Source: Stenotrophomonas maltophilia
GTDB taxonomy: Bacteria > Pseudomonadota > Gammaproteobacteria > Xanthomonadales > Xanthomonadaceae
DNA: 32,503 bases
Assembly: GCA_002386405.1 (NCBI GenBank)
Contig: DGIP01000178.1
Coordinates: forward strand, 1-32,503
Direction: 5' to 3'
Shown here one piece after another: positions 31,743-32,503 of this stretch. Each line of letters opens with the position of its first letter. Position 1 is the first letter of the stretch. The notes below the pieces were generated by a model. It was given only the letters and a program-made list of their open reading frames with translations. It did not search any database and was not told the DNA's origin. The position numbers and the translations under genes are program-made.

Positions 31743-32503
31743 GCGCCGCACATCGTCCGCGTCGTCGCCTGCGCCGCCGCCTGATGCTGGCCTTCTCCGG
31801 TTTCGCACTGCTGGTGGCGGTGCTGTACGGCTTCTACGTGGTGCTGTTCGTCTATCTGGTCGAGGACCAGATGTTCAACGGGCTGCTGGAGCAGGAAGCC
31901 AAAGTGCAGCTGCATCATCACGCGACGCAGGGTGGATGGGTGCAGCCGGCATTGCCGGGCATGGCAGTGCATGAGACGGCTGCAACCCTGCCCGACGGGC
32001 TGGCAGCCAGGCTGGCGGAAGAACCCTGGCGACGGGAGTTCGCTGGCGACCAGGGTCGCCACTACCATTTGCGGCGGCTCGAACCTGGCGATGCGTGGCT
32101 GGTGGCCGAGGTCAGCCAGCAGCTTGTGGTGCGGCCAATGCGTGGTGGCATCCTGCAATGGTTGGGCTGGTCCAGCCTTGGCGTGCTCGTGATCGCCATG
32201 CTTCTGGGCGCGTGGCTGGCGCGGCGGATGACCGCGCCGCTGTCGCGACTGTCTGACGTGGTCGCCGAAGCCAGTCCCTCCCATCTGCCGACCGGGTTCG
32301 CCGAAAGCCTGCCGGACGATGAAGTTGGTGCACTGGCCCGCACGCTGCAGGGGCTGCTGGTACGCATCGAGGCCTTCGTGGACCGCGAACGCGAATTCAC
32401 GCGGGATGCCAGCCATGAGCTGCGTACGCCGCTGGCGGTGATCCGCAGCGCCTGCGAGCGCATGCTGGCGCGCGGCGACATTGCCCCGGACCATCGCGTG
32501 CAG
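31739..32503 (+). CDS. Sensor histidine kinase, N-terminal part (cut by window end)
   Basis: Open frame of 255 codons running off the window, starting with GTG that overlaps the response-regulator stop by four bases (GTGA). Seen: arginine-rich start, membrane helix about 15-40, a periplasmic domain of roughly 95 residues with a histidine cluster (VQLHHHATQGGW, and GRHYHLRR), second membrane helix about 138-160, HAMP linker (ARRMTAPLSRLSDVVAEA ... DDEVGALARTLQGLL), and the HisKA H-box FTRDASHELRTPLAVIRSA with phospho-acceptor H226. The ATPase domain lies beyond the window. It is the cognate kinase of the upstream regulator. The histidine-rich sensor region might bind a metal; that is inference. 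Confidence 0.93.
   Translation, partial: MSAAHRPRRRLRRRLMLAFSGFALLVAVLYGFYVVLFVYLVEDQMFNGLLEQEAKVQLHHHATQGGWVQPALPGMAVHETAATLPDGLAARLAEEPWRREFAGDQGRHYHLRRLEPGDAWLVAEVSQQLVVRPMRGGILQWLGWSSLGVLVIAMLLGAWLARRMTAPLSRLSDVVAEASPSHLPTGFAESLPDDEVGALARTLQGLLVRIEAFVDREREFTRDASHELRTPLAVIRSACERMLARGDIAPDHRVQ

Noticed and set aside
1..32503. tRNA, rRNA, riboswitch or phage genes
   Set aside because: Looked for cloverleaf-like arrangements, conserved rRNA stretches and phage or integrase protein motifs; none were convincing by eye. A tRNAscan or Rfam search would be decisive.

Overview
This window is chromosomal DNA of high GC content from a gammaproteobacterium, most likely Stenotrophomonas or a close Xanthomonadaceae relative. 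The pointers are the gene families (two TonB-dependent receptors, a YadA-like trimeric adhesin, a three-subunit gluconate-dehydrogenase-type enzyme), strong high-GC codon bias with long spurious antisense frames, and a GTAG-headed palindrome of the type scattered in Stenotrophomonas genomes. Species cannot be fixed by eye. I see no rRNA, tRNA, CRISPR array, transposase or phage gene. No gene-free stretch exceeds about 245 bases.

Layout. (1) 37-4858: a 1032-residue trimeric autotransporter on the minus strand, divergent from a DUF202 membrane protein followed by an unrecognised lipoprotein. (2) 5048-10568: two nearly identical DUF4239-type membrane protein genes in the same orientation, exactly 4720 bp apart. 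Between them lie a formylglycine-generating enzyme gene and a divergent cysteine-type sulfatase gene of visibly lower GC, plus an outer-membrane transporter-like gene paired with the second DUF4239 copy. (3) 10738-13485: a DUF3667 zinc-ribbon membrane protein and a DUF1254/DUF1214 lipoprotein. (4) 13482-18508: a LysR regulator divergent from a membrane-bound dehydrogenase operon (Tat-exported small subunit, FAD/GMC subunit, triheme cytochrome c). (5) 18629-24479: an atypical short-chain-dehydrogenase-like protein, then two convergent TonB-dependent receptors. (6) 24636-26572: a PAS-PAS-GGDEF diguanylate cyclase, a small membrane protein and a small secreted protein. (7) 26676-29424: an SPFH / double zinc ribbon / small membrane protein operon resembling Bacillus YdjI-YdjG modules. 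(8) 29468-32503: a small lipoprotein, then an operon of an exported DJ-1/PfpI protein, an OmpR-type response regulator and a sensor kinase cut by the window edge.

Most of the window is cell-envelope biology: adhesion, outer-membrane uptake, periplasmic oxidation of a sugar-like substrate, membrane-stress-type scaffolding and signalling. The most notable items are: the DUF4239 repeats with a 298-bp perfectly identical tract, which looks like gene conversion, flanking the sulfatase and its activating enzyme; a Zur-like operator over the promoter of the second TonB receptor; an SDR-like protein lacking three SDR hallmarks but carrying a zinc-ribbon-like insert; an EF-hand loop in the adhesin head; and an 11-bp-spaced direct repeat ahead of the DJ-1/two-component operon.
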